Assembly (NCBI GenBank): GCA_037389465.1
Contig: JAZARR010000153.1
Location: forward strand, 7,086,501-7,150,500
Source of the DNA: Baylisascaris procyonis
Lineage: Eukaryota; Nematoda; Chromadorea; Rhabditida; Ascarididae
DNA length: 64,000 nt
Reading direction: 5' to 3'
Shown: one piece after another, positions 24,695 to 37,700 of the stretch
Layout: each line of letters opens with the position of its first letter
How positions within the stretch are numbered: the first letter of the stretch is position 1
Made by a program: the position numbers and the translations under genes
The notes under the pieces: model-generated
What the model was told of the DNA's origin: nothing
The model's input: the letters and a program-made list of their open reading frames with translations, nothing else
Databases searched by the model: none

Positions 24695-25600
24695 GTGCGC
24701 GGTGTAGCGTGATGGGTAAGGCGTCGGACTCCTGGTCAGGAGGTGAGGGGTTCGACCCCCAGCAGGGCGAGCGAGTTTTGTAAGATTTGTGACATTTCGA
24801 GCTCGATTTCCAATCAGACTCGGAACCCTCCCTCCCTAGTCATGGGGAGTTGAGTTCGCTAAGAAGTTGGTTGTAATTGCCATAATACAAGCCAGCTAAA
24901 ACAGCTTTATGACACAGTACCCAGGTTCTACCCCCACCTGCGTCAGGGAGCTTTGTAAGATTTGTCCAATTCCGCGCTCGTTTATCAATCAAACTCCAAA
25001 CACGTCTAGTAATGGAGAGTATAGTTCTCTCGAAAATCGATTGTAATTGCGATGAGATTCTTGGGCTAAAGCAGAGTTACGAAATAGTACTCAGGTTCGA
25101 CCTCCGCCTGCGTCAGCGAGTTTTGTAAGATTTGTGACATTTCGAGCTCGATTTCCAATCAGACTCGGAACCCTCCCTCCCTAGTCATGGGGAGTTGAGT
25201 TCGCTAAGAAGTTGGTTGTAATTGCCATAATACAAGTCAGCTAAAACAGCTTTATGACACAGTACCCAGGTTCTACCCCCACCTGCGTCAGGGAGCTTTG
25301 TAAGATTTGTCCAATTCCGCGCTCGTTTATCAATCAAACTCCAAACACGTCTAGTAATGGAGAGTATAGTTCTCTCGAAAATCGATTGTAATTGCGATGA
25401 GATTCTTGGGGTAAAGCAGAGTTACGAAATAGTACTCAGGTTCGACCTCCGCCTGCGTCAGCGAGTTTTGTAAGATTTGTCGCATTCCGCGCTTGATTCT
25501 CAATCATAATCGTAAGTCCTCTAGTCATGGAGAGTTTAGTTCCTTCAAAAATCCGTTGTAACGCTATGAGATTTGTCGGTTAAAGCACTTAACGAATGGA
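24695..25600 (+). repeat. tRNA-derived SINE-like block with tandem 345-bp dimer units
   Basis: A tRNA-like head carries an A-box-like TAGCGTGATGG (24705-24715) and a perfect B box GGTTCGACCCC (24749-24759) at normal spacing, as in RNA polymerase III promoters. Downstream, B-box-like motifs recur at 24924 (GGTTCTACCCC), 25094 (GGTTCGACCTC), 25269 and 25439, at alternating spacings of 175, 170, 175 and 170 bases. Each is followed by a CTGCGTCAGSGAG/TTTGTAAGATTTG segment. Monomers one and three, and two and four, differ by about one base each after the first 20 bases, so a 345-bp dimer has duplicated recently. The last monomer is diverged and fades near 25600. Inference: a SINE whose body amplified in tandem. 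Confidence 0.75.
24698..24770 (+). ncRNA. tRNA-like head of the SINE (pol III promoter), not a functional tRNA
   Basis: A and B boxes are present. The anticodon-arm region forms CTCCT/AGGAG with only a four-base loop, and the acceptor ends do not pair, so a working tRNA is unlikely. It is best read as the tRNA-derived promoter of the repeat. Confidence 0.55.
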
Positions 25601-25712
25601 CTGAACTGGGTTGTATTGAATTAAAGCAGAGCTAGGGATAGGAAAAAACTTCAAAATTCAACCATTTTAAAGAGAGTTATCGTTGGAGCAAGGAAAAAAA
25701 GGGATTAACAAT

Positions 25713-25716
<4 letters not shown>

Positions 25717-25788
<72 letters not shown>
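25717..25788. repeat. (TA)36 microsatellite
   Basis: Perfect TA run starting about 115 bases after the SINE-like block. Confidence 0.97.
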
Positions 25789-25789
<1 letters not shown>

Positions 25790-25793
<4 letters not shown>

Positions 25794-28700
25794 AGATCCT
25801 TGAACCACCAACACTATTCTAGGCTTTTTTTTTCATTATTTATGAGCATTTTTGCAAGCGGTTATATTAAAGATTGAAATGAAGCAAGTGGGAAAACGTG
25901 CGAATGGGCTTAATATTTCTCTCTACTGAGTGTTCATAAACAAATATGCTTCCCTGCTATGCAAATCGGTTGTATTAAGCATTAGAAACTTTTTTTTTTT
26001 GCCTTCAGGTTGCACCTAATTGCTTTCATATAAAGTTTGCTTGCATATTATGCGATATAAGTCCTTGGCGGACCGTCCGACAGGGACAGACAGAACAGAC
26101 AGACAAATGGATAGGCACAGAAGTGCCTTCATCGCAGAGCACTTTTGTAAAAATTCCCAAAAGGGCTGAAAAGAGAAGTGATGCCACCTGCGCATTGGCA
26201 CATTTCTTTATTTAGTTTGCGAACATTTGTATCACAGAGCCGTTTTAATTTGTGCAATTATTTTTTACGCATTTCCAATTCGGCGCAAATATCTTAGAGG
26301 GAATCACAAAACCATGAGGTATGATAGAGTAGCCGGCATCATGCGCGTTATTTTTTCAAGTTCATTTACTCACTAGACGAACGAGTTTCATGAATTGCAA
26401 CAAATAATAAGATATACGCAATAATGCATTTATATTTTATTTAATCGTTTTGTTCGTAGTTACCTTTTCATAAATAATTCGTTTTTGTTTTGTTTATTTT
26501 ACTCCATTTATTTATTTTTTTTGGTACTCTTGTCGGTATTTAAGGTGAAACGTACTAATATAAGGTGCACGCAATATTTTCAACCTTTTAAATATCGATA
26601 GTTTCTTTCACATTTGATGGATAAAGAAGAAATTTAGTCTAAATATGATCACACAAAACATATTATACTAATGAAATATGGTAGTTTTTACTTGAATGCT
26701 TACTGAATTAAAGTTATCATAAATGGGCGAAAAATAACAAATATTTATTCTATATTTCGCTATAACGCCATAGAAACGATAAAATTATGAATACGATAAT
26801 GAGAGCTGAATTGAGCAGTTTTTAAAGAATTTTCCCGACTCTTTAATTGATCACAGTTCGATAGAAAATACGTAAAATATTCATGTGCAATTAAAAAAAA
26901 AAAAAAAAAAACGTTCCATTTCTTTCGTCTGAAATCTCTCTAATTTAAAAAAAAAAAATGTTATTGATAAGCAATTTTTTTTCTGAAGGTTATCACTTGA
27001 AAAATATTGCTCATGATTTTTATGTCGTGAAAAGTTAGGAAATAATCTCATCAGAATTTTCCATCGGCGGTTTTTTCATTCAAAGAAATTTTTTTCTCCA
27101 AAACAACCTCAAGTATTATTTTTTCTCCACATCTTTTTTTTTCTGTATATTCTATTAGCTGAGTTGAACTGATGATCACCTGTGTTATTTTATCATTTCA
27201 TCTTCTTAAAGAAAGAAACTCCTATCTAAATATTCTTGTCTAGTACCAGAGTGACTGTTAGGAACGATTTGGTGCAATTTTTCGAATCGCTGAAAATAAA
27301 CACTGCCCATCATAGATCAATTGTCAAAGTTTGTGATCATAAGTGATCGATGTTTATAGATTTGTTGGCTGATTTTCAACCCACTATTGCACTCTTACTT
27401 CTTCTGTGATCATCGATGAAGATTGCACTCTGAAATTTTTTTTCAGAAGATCCATTTCCGTTTCATTTGTCGAAAACATCAAAGTAAATAGACTTCTCGT
27501 TGAATTTTTTTAATTGCTTCTTTGAAACTGTCACCTCACTTCTCATCACTCTTGTAATAACGCATCAAAAATATTTCCTCATCAAAAATCGTTTAATGAA
27601 ATTTGTGCTAAACGACGAGATGAATCTGATTTCAGTGATAGATACCAGGTGTTGCAAAGAATTATATCACAATTAAATACTTTTTTGTTGTGCCTAACAT
27701 TTACTAAAGGCTTTGAAATGATAGAAAGAAGGCTATAAGTAGTTGCATACGAACTGAAGTTCGTCTTGACTTTAAGTTAGAGTTGTATAGCAGATTGCAA
27801 ACGATTCGCTTTCATTTCTAGCTTGATCGGATTGATCCCCATCTCTATCCACAACTTCCACTAGCATCGGCAATTGTTTATTCGCAGTTGTCGTTCACGT
27901 AATTTTATCATCGAAAGGAAGGATGTTGTTGATTCAAACCAATCGACTCGTTAAAAAGCGCGTCAATTTAAATTAAATTCCCGCTTGATACTGATCAAAT
28001 AAGACTACAAATATGAAATTTTTAAGGTATTTAAATATATCATCGTTATTTTGCTATAGAATACTAATTATTTTCAAATTTCTTACCAATTTTTTTTAGC
28101 AATTCGAAGGGAATTTCCTAATTCGACAACTGCAAAATTTTTCGACAAAGAAATAAGCTTTTTTCAACTTTATATTAATGGGCAAGAGACCGACGCGATT
28201 TTCGATTTCTGAGCAATTAACACATTTATTCATAAAGAAAAATTTCACTATGACTCCATAAGAGAGAAATTTTGCATCGGCGTGTTTGTCTGTGTCTGTC
28301 TTTTTGTATGTAAGCGACCTTGTTTTGCTTGCAATGCATAGCACTGTGGTGTTTGCTTGAATGGGTGCGCTGTGTTGAACGTCGATGGCATCAGCATCAG
28401 TGCGGAAACAATTTGAAACAAGTTTTGAGTAGTTGCCATTCTCACGTTGCCATCCATACGCTTTCAAGCGAAGCACTGCATCCGCCGTTCCTTTGTTCAA
28501 ATCGCCATCGTTTTCTGTGTTTCGATTTTGCTCTTTTTATACCACCTTTTTACAGGTTTTTTTCTTATTGTTTTTCCTTTCAACATTCAAAGAAATATTT
28601 TCAAACTAGAAGAATTTCATTTAGCATTCAATTGTTTGGACGCTTCATGGATCATTGGAGTGCTAGCTGGCAAAAACGCTAAAATTTATCATTTTAATCA

Positions 28701-31700
28701 ATGATAAATAAATTCATTATTTGAATATTAATTCGTTCAGGTTATAGAAAAAAGGTCTTGTGGGATTAATCATAAAAGCAAGCAACAAATATTAATATAT
28801 CTATGCAGCACGCTGACTGCGAAATATGCAAATTTCGATGGCTGACAAATAAATGAGCGCCCGCCTGCATGAATCGCCATTAAATAATATTGAAATAAGC
28901 AGCAAGGCATTGGAGCATAGGTATTTTCTAACAATTACAACAATAGCAAAAACGCTTGTAGAGATGATTTCTGGTAAGCCTGAAATGAAAAGCGAATAAA
29001 TTACGATGTTGAGCATGAATTTTCATATTACTATCCTCATGAATATTGTCTTATTAATGTTAGATTATAATTTTGCTCTTCACTTCGAATCTATTTCTTT
29101 CTTTTTTTTAAAGCTAAGAATTCTTACGTCAAAATTCCACACAGGTGGTAATAGTGAAGAAAATCAAACATAGAAATAATGTGGAACAAATAATTGCGTT
29201 TTAAAAAAATTTCGAATATTTCTGATAATATGCCCTAAAACTTGAAAACGAGAACGATTGAAAAAACTTTTCGCTGGAAAAGTTTTCACAGAGAATTTTA
29301 TAGAAATTTCTTTAGCAGAAATTCTATAATAGAAAATAAAAAGAAACGATATTTAATATGTTTTAGAGAGGAATAAAATTTCTGAAAATTTATACTTTTC
29401 GTTCACTATCTATAGCATTCGTTTGGTGTATTCCTAACTTTTTGTTATCTGAGCCATTTTGAAAGAGTGTAATGATTGCCTTTACGACGTTGTTTTTCTT
29501 TCGTTGCTTATCGAAGCCAACAATCGACACACGCTAAAAAACCATCTCGACGAACGCTTTGAAATTTATTGTTCCATTTGGTCTATGTTGATCAAAATTG
29601 GTGCATTAATTTGTGCTCTGAGACGAATTCTTAATTGAAGCAACAACCATTGAAAAATATAGGAAATGCATAAAATTTGATATATAGTGTCCCCAATTCA
29701 TAACGCTTTTATTCCTTAAGTCCCCTCTTTAGAATATGTTGTTGCTTCGAAAATTCGTAGGTTTATTAGTACCGGGGATTATGAATTAGGAGATATTCCT
29801 ACAGATATTTCGGGTCTATAAACAAATATATGGTTTTATCGCTAAATAGCCTCAAATATTGTTGGTCCTCTAACCTCTTCGCAACAACTGAACGACATAT
29901 ACAGACATTTTCTAAGCAATCTACTTAGCTTATGAAGTTGTTTAATCAATGAGTATCATCTGCAGCTCACTTACACCTTATGCAAATAATGTTTGCGGAG
30001 GGTTGAAACTTTTTGATCAAATATTGATCGCAGCAGAATGCGTTTTATTCATGCGCTGATAAAATCATCACTATAATTTATTCAAGCGTTGAGCTTTTCT
30101 CCGCTACTCATCGTTCTTTCGAAAATACCATCGTTAAATGTGAGCGACGTAGAGTGCTATAGCCAGTGAAAGTGAGCAATATGCAAATTTGTTTGCACTA
30201 AAAGATGAGCGTTACGTGCTAACAATGAATGCTGGATTGTATAAATTTGCACCTATACGTTATTGCATTCTTGCAAAAAAATAAATCCAACTCATTAGGA
30301 AATTTAATTTTTGGTAAATTTTCTTTTACTAAATTTTGAGGAAGTTCCACCATAATCGAAGCTAGAGCAATATTTTAGCTATTTAAAGCTCGTTATGGTG
30401 ATTCACATCAGTAGCGGTTATTATAGGATTTTTTAATTGTAAAATGATAATTTTTGCACTCATTTTTGCATTATCCATTTGCTTAGTTACGCAAACTTAT
30501 TGTATTGGATTGTAATAATTATAAACTAGATCGTATTATTGAATTAAATTCCATTAATTGTTTTAGTTACTTATATTATATCAAAAATATTTACAGTTTT
30601 TTTCTTGCAATCTGATTGAAATATCTATTCTATGCGCACAAATTCATTACGGAATTATGTCAACGTTTAATTAAAAATGCTTATCCGAAACAAATATATG
30701 CAACATATATGAACGCATAATTGCGAGTTGATTTTCACAAATATTGATGAGAAGGATTTTGCTTGTGAAAGACTATGAATAATTTCTTCTTGACGCTTTT
30801 ACTACGAAAAAATAACATCGCCACGTTGCCTAATGTGTCTGAACTATGGGTTTGTGTTTTGTTAATCGTTTGCCAACTAGCACATTGTTTTCTTGTTGTT
30901 TCCTATAGTTTGGAAGTCTCCTTCGCCGATGCGAAAAAAAAAAAACACCAATAGTTGGAGCAGGCAAGTGAATTTGTTCATGCCCGAATGGTTCTTTTAT
31001 TTTGAATAGTCTGACGCTCGCCATCTTATTAAAAATACTAAGCTTTATGAACTTGAACACGTTTTATGAGATGTTTTGAAGAGATTATTGGATAGATGCT
31101 TAATATCGCATCATACTGCAGTAATTTTAATGAATTTTCACTTACTTTTTCAAAATTATTTGTGGCATTTTATAATAATAATTTATCTAAATATAAATTT
31201 ATTTACGATATTTTTCTGGAAATTCAATGATATTAAATATATTTTTTTTTTCTTGTTTTCGTTTATTTTAACGTTGAGGGTGGTGCATAATACCTACGCG
31301 ATATAACAAAAGCAATAGGAATTCCTATGGGATTTGTGCGCATATGGTGTTTAGTGTTTTCATCGACATCGTCGCACCACATGTTGAATATATTTGATCT
31401 ATGGGGCGCCCCATTCAAGCATAAAACTATTATAAATTCGTTGCACAAATTTGCATCGAATGAATGCTTTATTCAATCAAATGAATCAAATAACAGCCGT
31501 CATTTTGGTGTATAACGGCAAAAAACTTCGGCTAGATCTTATGGGAACCTTATTTCATCATGAAACAGAGGGACACTCTATACTTCATTTGCCTATTATT
31601 TGCATATATAAAAATCCTTATTCCTCATCATTTGTATAGTAGTAATGTTGTCCGATGATCGATGGTTTGACTGCTTATGAGCTTGAAGATATTTTATGAT

Positions 31701-34700
31701 GTAAATGAACCAATACGCGAATAAATTGAAAATTAATCTAGATATCTATCATTAAAAAAAAATTTTTTTTAGTGGAAATTCTCTATTTTTCTCATCGATT
31801 TCATTCTGTAATATAGCGTAAATATTTAAAATATCAAAGAATTTCTTACTGAAACGTAAATGAATAAAAATAAAAACCTCCAATATCTATAAGGCTTCTC
31901 AATTGATCATTTCTTATTCACCACAATCAATTTGCAAAAAAAAGTTATTATCATTGCTGAAAATTTTTTTTACACATTTATGATCAATTCGATATGACCC
32001 TATATACAAATATATCCGATTCCATTAACTGAATAATGGAACAAATATTTATAAATATAATTGCATATTCCAGTTTAAAGCGTTTATAATTTCACCGTTG
32101 GCAATTAATGAAGAAATAAGGGGAATGGGATTTCAAAGTGCATTTTTCTAAACGATAAGGACAAGTTTTCAGTGAAAAATACATCTCATCGAAAACGTGC
32201 TACTGAGTGTTTTCGAGTGCATCGAGCATATCTAGCGTCGCAGATGTCTATGTTATGCGCGAAAGGAAAAGAACCATACATCCTAAATGATGTCTGGTGG
32301 GATGTCTCACGTGGATGGCATGCGAACGGGTTTTATATGCTTTCGAGTTTTGCATTGATGCACAGCTGCACATCGATATGCGATCCCGTAACCTTCACCC
32401 TTCCCAATTCACTCAGCATGTGGCTCGTCTATATTAGAGAGACGTCACACTGTGGATAATCATCATGTGTTATATTTTAGCGCTAAATTTGTGCTGCACT
32501 CTTGTTATAACACACAGATTTTATCGGCATTTTGTGTTAGAATGAGCTCCTCCGCGTGTAAAACAACACGTCGATATCTTTTGTCGCGTGCCGATGATCA
32601 GCACTCCTGTTTTTTTTGGTTTCGTTGTTCGTGACTTGAAGATTAAAAAGAATTGCGTTGACGTTATGTGCTCATTTGCTGCACTACATTGTAATAATTG
32701 CATCTTTGCATGTTCATAAATTTATGCATCACAAATGTACCAATCTACGCTATAGCCGAATTGCTAACTATAATCAACATTAATATATAATACACTTTTG
32801 GAACAGTATTGCGATAATATGAACATTGACAATAATATAGAATATTTTTGCTACACGCTATACGTTATGCGTATAAATGAAGCTTGAATTTTTATTTAAT
32901 GCTGTGTAATTTTAGGTATCAACTATTACTTATTTGCAGAATACTTGTCACTGCTGCTTATGTCATGTATTCCTCAATGATTTCATTACCCTTATTGAAG
33001 AATTAAGCAGGTTGTTTGCACCTTCATGCGTATACTTTCTTCGGAAATATCCATAAAATTGATTTTCATCAATTGTCATCTCGAGCACTCTCGGTTACTT
33101 TTGCATTCATTTATGTCGCATTGAGAGTCTTCCCTAATTCATGTGATTGATTTTCTAATATTAAATGAACATTGGACGAAAGACAGTGTTGAGAATACGA
33201 TCGCATGTAATTGCTTTTCCAGTAATGACGCCTAAGACTCTTTCGTGTTAGGAATATTTGCGGATTCTGATACCCGTTGATCATGCCGCCAACGTATGGT
33301 TTCTCCGCTGTTTGATGACTGGCCAATCCACATCGTTCAATCAGTGGTCAGTTATGCCGCAGGGGGACGCGCGTAGGTCAGTAGCAAACCAGTGGACTTG
33401 CTCGACGTGTTGTTTCGTCGTTTCTTGATCCACATCCGTGAGGGTCATTGTCAAGAACGGAATGTGCCTCTCGCTGAACGATTTTATTCATTCGGTATAA
33501 CGCTTTAATTTCCATCTACATATGCTTAAGTTGGTGGAGTTGTTGGCATTATTGAGGTTGCTATAGCCACTAAATAACCACATTTCGATGATGATTGGCT
33601 TATGAAGTGTGAACTCTTTTCTCATTTCCTATTTTAGCATTTCATGTAAAGATTGCACTCGAAAGATCAGAAAACGACCTTTGCTTTCACTTAAAAGCTT
33701 TTTACGATTGAAATCTTCTGAAGCAAAAGTTCATTTCGAATGAACGAATGTTCTCCTATTTTTGAACGCTCGTAACTTTTACGAAACGTGTCCTAGAGCA
33801 TTTGAATTTCTTCATATACGTTGCCCAGACATTGCAAAAGGAAAAGTGATGATTATCATCCGTTCATGTACAGGCGTGTCTATTTGCTTAATACTCTTTA
33901 ACCATAAATCCATGTATGTGTCTATCTGCTCGCCTGCGAATATGTCTGTTGTCTATTATTTTAATATGTCTACTTTACTACTTCAACGTCTCTAATATGT
34001 CACCATAATCTATGTTTTATGATAGGTCGAGTTGTAGAAACTCGCATAATTATGTTATACTGATTTCTGGGTTGCTTTATTAATGCTTGAATTTTTTGCA
34101 CTTCAGCAAGAATTGATTTGCCTTCTTTGTCACCTTCTATGCGCTTTTTTCTTCAATTCTATTGTAAAGATATCTTTGGGTGATATAACATCCATGCTTA
34201 TTCATCTATATCTCTCTATCGTTTTGCTTGGATTTGTGGCGGCGAAATTTAATTAATATATTCTATAACTTCTCTTCTCAAGCCCACTTTTTTCATTTCA
34301 TGACGTCATTACTTGTTGCAAAAACTTTAATATGATGTCATTTTTATCGCTATTTTTCAATTAGTCGAGTGACGAAGAGGAGCTTCCGATAAAGGCGCAT
34401 ATCTGTTAATCTTCATCATTCATGACGTATTTTCCTATTTATTTTATTTTTTTATTTCTAAGCATTAATGCAATCATCCACTTTCATCATACACGTAAGT
34501 TCAAATAAGTACATCCCCATTGAAATCCTCATTTGTTGGCTGAATATATCAAAATCTCTCTTTGTAAAGGGAATCAACTTATACCGTTGTGGAAAAAATT
34601 CCTTCAGAGACTTGAGAATTCGAGTTTTCAGCACTAAATCCTCAACCACTCGTCCACAAAGCTGGTTGTTGTTGACGCATTTTATCTTGTTAGCAATGTG

Positions 34701-37700
34701 TACCTTTGAAAATTCTTTATCTCATATTTCTTCGAGCCACTTGACGACCCTCTCACAATGCATATAGGTGAATGAAGAGGTGGGAAGGGTTGGTTAGCTT
34801 CAGAAGGGAAGACAAAGGATGCACAAATCTATTCATTCCCTCTCTCAATGAACACCACTGAATCTTTTGTTGTTACGACCATTCCATTTGGCATTTAAAC
34901 GTGCAACATGGCTTCTTTCCTTTATTATTGTTGCGATCTCGTTGAAGAAATTTAGGATTTAAAAGTCGAATGAAGGTAACAATAAAACAACATTGCGCTT
35001 TATCGTTTGGTACAGTTATGTAAAGTTTTATGAGTACAAAGATAATTTGATTTGCAGAAATTGCGAAAGCACATCAAAGATCGAAAAAATACAGACAATC
35101 TCCGTAAATCCTGATTTTATAATATTTCTTTTTTTTTTTCGTCGAATTTGGGAAACTCATTGAACCTGTACTAGGGATTTGATTAAACGTAAAAAATCAT
35201 CCATGCAAAGTTTAGCATCGTTCTAGCTAATATTCAAATGTTCATATGTTAATAAATGATGCGCATTTGGCAACCATTTACCTTGGAGATTAGTTCTCGG
35301 AGCCTTTTTGGAGTCGTTTAAATTGAATTGAAGATACACTATGCGATTAATGAAAGCGTTATATTATTACTGCGAAATGCTATTGAATGCAAAATCATAT
35401 TCGACGTATCTTTATAAAAGCTTTTTTGATATCACTATACTTTGAAATGTGGCATTTATTTCAGAGGTATTGTTTTTTGTTTTGCTTTTATTTCGTTTTT
35501 ATTTAAAAAGTCTGGAAATTTTTTGCTCTGATCATTCGATCGATAAAAATCCCCCTTTTTCTAAAAAAAAATAACTAAATAAAATTTCTTATTTAGTGAT
35601 ATTTTTCTCACATTTCTAAGTATCCGATCAAGAATCAACTCATTTATATTGAATTCATCTCGAATCAAAAAAAATCTCCGTAAAATTTTCCCATAATTGT
35701 ATACAATTTTAGAAATCTGAAATTTAATTTTAAGCGAATGATTGCAACAACACAAAAGTTTCCTCAAAATTTACTAACACATTTCTTTTATCAAAGATCA
35801 ATTTATTCGAATCGTTATATCTCAATTTACACATATCATAAATCATTTTCGCATAAAAATTAATGAGTTTTTCTTCGTTTCTTTATCGAAAACATACTAT
35901 ATTATTAATGAACACTTTACATTATTGTGTTATATTTATTTGAATAGGATATTATTTATTATATTTCACAATTTCTATGCGCTCTTTCATTTAGTTATCG
36001 AAATTTTCTTTGACTCTTTTTTTTTTGCATAATCATTCAAATAATGAGAAATGATTTTTTCAACTTTAAACAATATGAATTGTTTTTTTTTTGTTTCTAT
36101 CAAAGCTTACCATCTCGAAGGGATTTCAAAGAGCTGCATCAAATATGTGCTTGTGATTAAATCTCTCCGTATAGTTGGCGTATCAAAGATTTAGCAAGTA
36201 TGGCGCATAGCTTAGGTGTCATTTAAAGGGTGCGCTAAAGAACGAGGGAGGAGGATGGCAATCGATGTCGATTATTTGGGCATGCGAGCAATTTCAGTCG
36301 TTGCCTAAATTACAAGGCGTTTGAAGTTTTCTTCATCGTTCATTAAGCCTTCGAAATCACCATCTTTGCATGTTGATAGATGCACAATGACGCATCCAAC
36401 ACTTACTAGCAAGATGCAAATTCGCCAAGGAATAGTCTACTTACGGTATCAATAGTGAATCCCGATAAAATTCAAATCAAGGATAGGATAGGCGGTTGCG
36501 AGTATTGCAATTGAATTGCCAATTCATATTCGAAAGCAGCTGGCAAAATTGCTCATAATTGATTGTTTTTTTTGATAAGCGAGCAATTTTTGTTCGTATG
36601 AGGATGAATTCCCGCCATAGTGGGAATTGTGAAAAATTGATCGCCAAATGGCATTGATAACAATCGCTGCAATTTTTTTGTTTTTTTGTTGCGAAAAAAA
36701 AAAACAACTTTCGCTTCGATTCTTGCAATTTTTGCCGCCGAATCGTACCAATTCGTCAATATGCAAATTTATTTGATCTTTTTCTCTGATCGAACTTTTC
36801 ACTTTTCTATCGAAACATTTCATGAAAGGCTTATCAAAATGCATATTTATTGTGTTCTTCACTCATTCTGAAGAAACATTTTCATCTTTGATCAAAAATT
36901 TCAGCTAAATTCAATAGCAAAATATCACTGCATCGTTACATACCAGCAATTAATGCTCTCAAAGATCGGATATTCCCTTCTTCATGAGGCACTTGTAAGC
37001 TTTCATTCTCTTATCTTTTTTCAATATTGTATAATCTACCATCATTTATTCTGCGATCAAAACGCTACTTTTAGTGCTCTTTTAAACTCGTTCTTATCTC
37101 TATAAATGTGCGTCCACATTGGTCAGTGCCAGTAGCAGTCGTACGCCATATGAGTTCACATTGCTGGTTTGTTACATTCATCGAACAACGTACTTCATGT
37201 TTTTCATTTTCATGCAACAAATCTGAGGCGAATTTAACTCTTAATGAAGTATCGAGATCGATTTGAATGTGCAAAAAAAAAAAAGAAAATTCATGGTTGC
37301 AAAAAATGCAATTGCCTTTGTTTGCGATCTTATTTCTTCGTACACATCTTCTTCTAGTCAATATACTTGAATGCTAAAGCGATTGTCACGTAGGCTTATA
37401 TATAAACACTTTTTTATCGTTAGTGTGCTCAAATATTTGATCGATACGATTCGTCTTCAATGATTTTCATTTCCCCTTACACTCTTCATACTTGTCTTTC
37501 TTCTTTTTATTTGCCAATACATAAGCAATTTCATCTTATCTACGATTTTTCTTTGGTTGATTATTTAGCTAATATTGAAGAAAGCAATGAATTCCTTGCT
37601 TTAAATTGAACAACGCGAAAACTTTCTTTTTATTATTACTATCGCATTAAGCAGTATAGTTTTATAGTTTCATCAATAAAAGCTTATGATTATTATATGT

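Noticed and set aside
24698..24770. A functional tRNA gene
   Set aside because: The boxes are good, but the anticodon loop is too small and the acceptor stem does not pair. The following repeated body indicates a tRNA-derived repeat instead.
28096..28500. Minus-strand 134-codon frame
   Set aside because: No motif, ends in low-complexity AT-rich sequence, and competing frames of similar length exist on the other strand.
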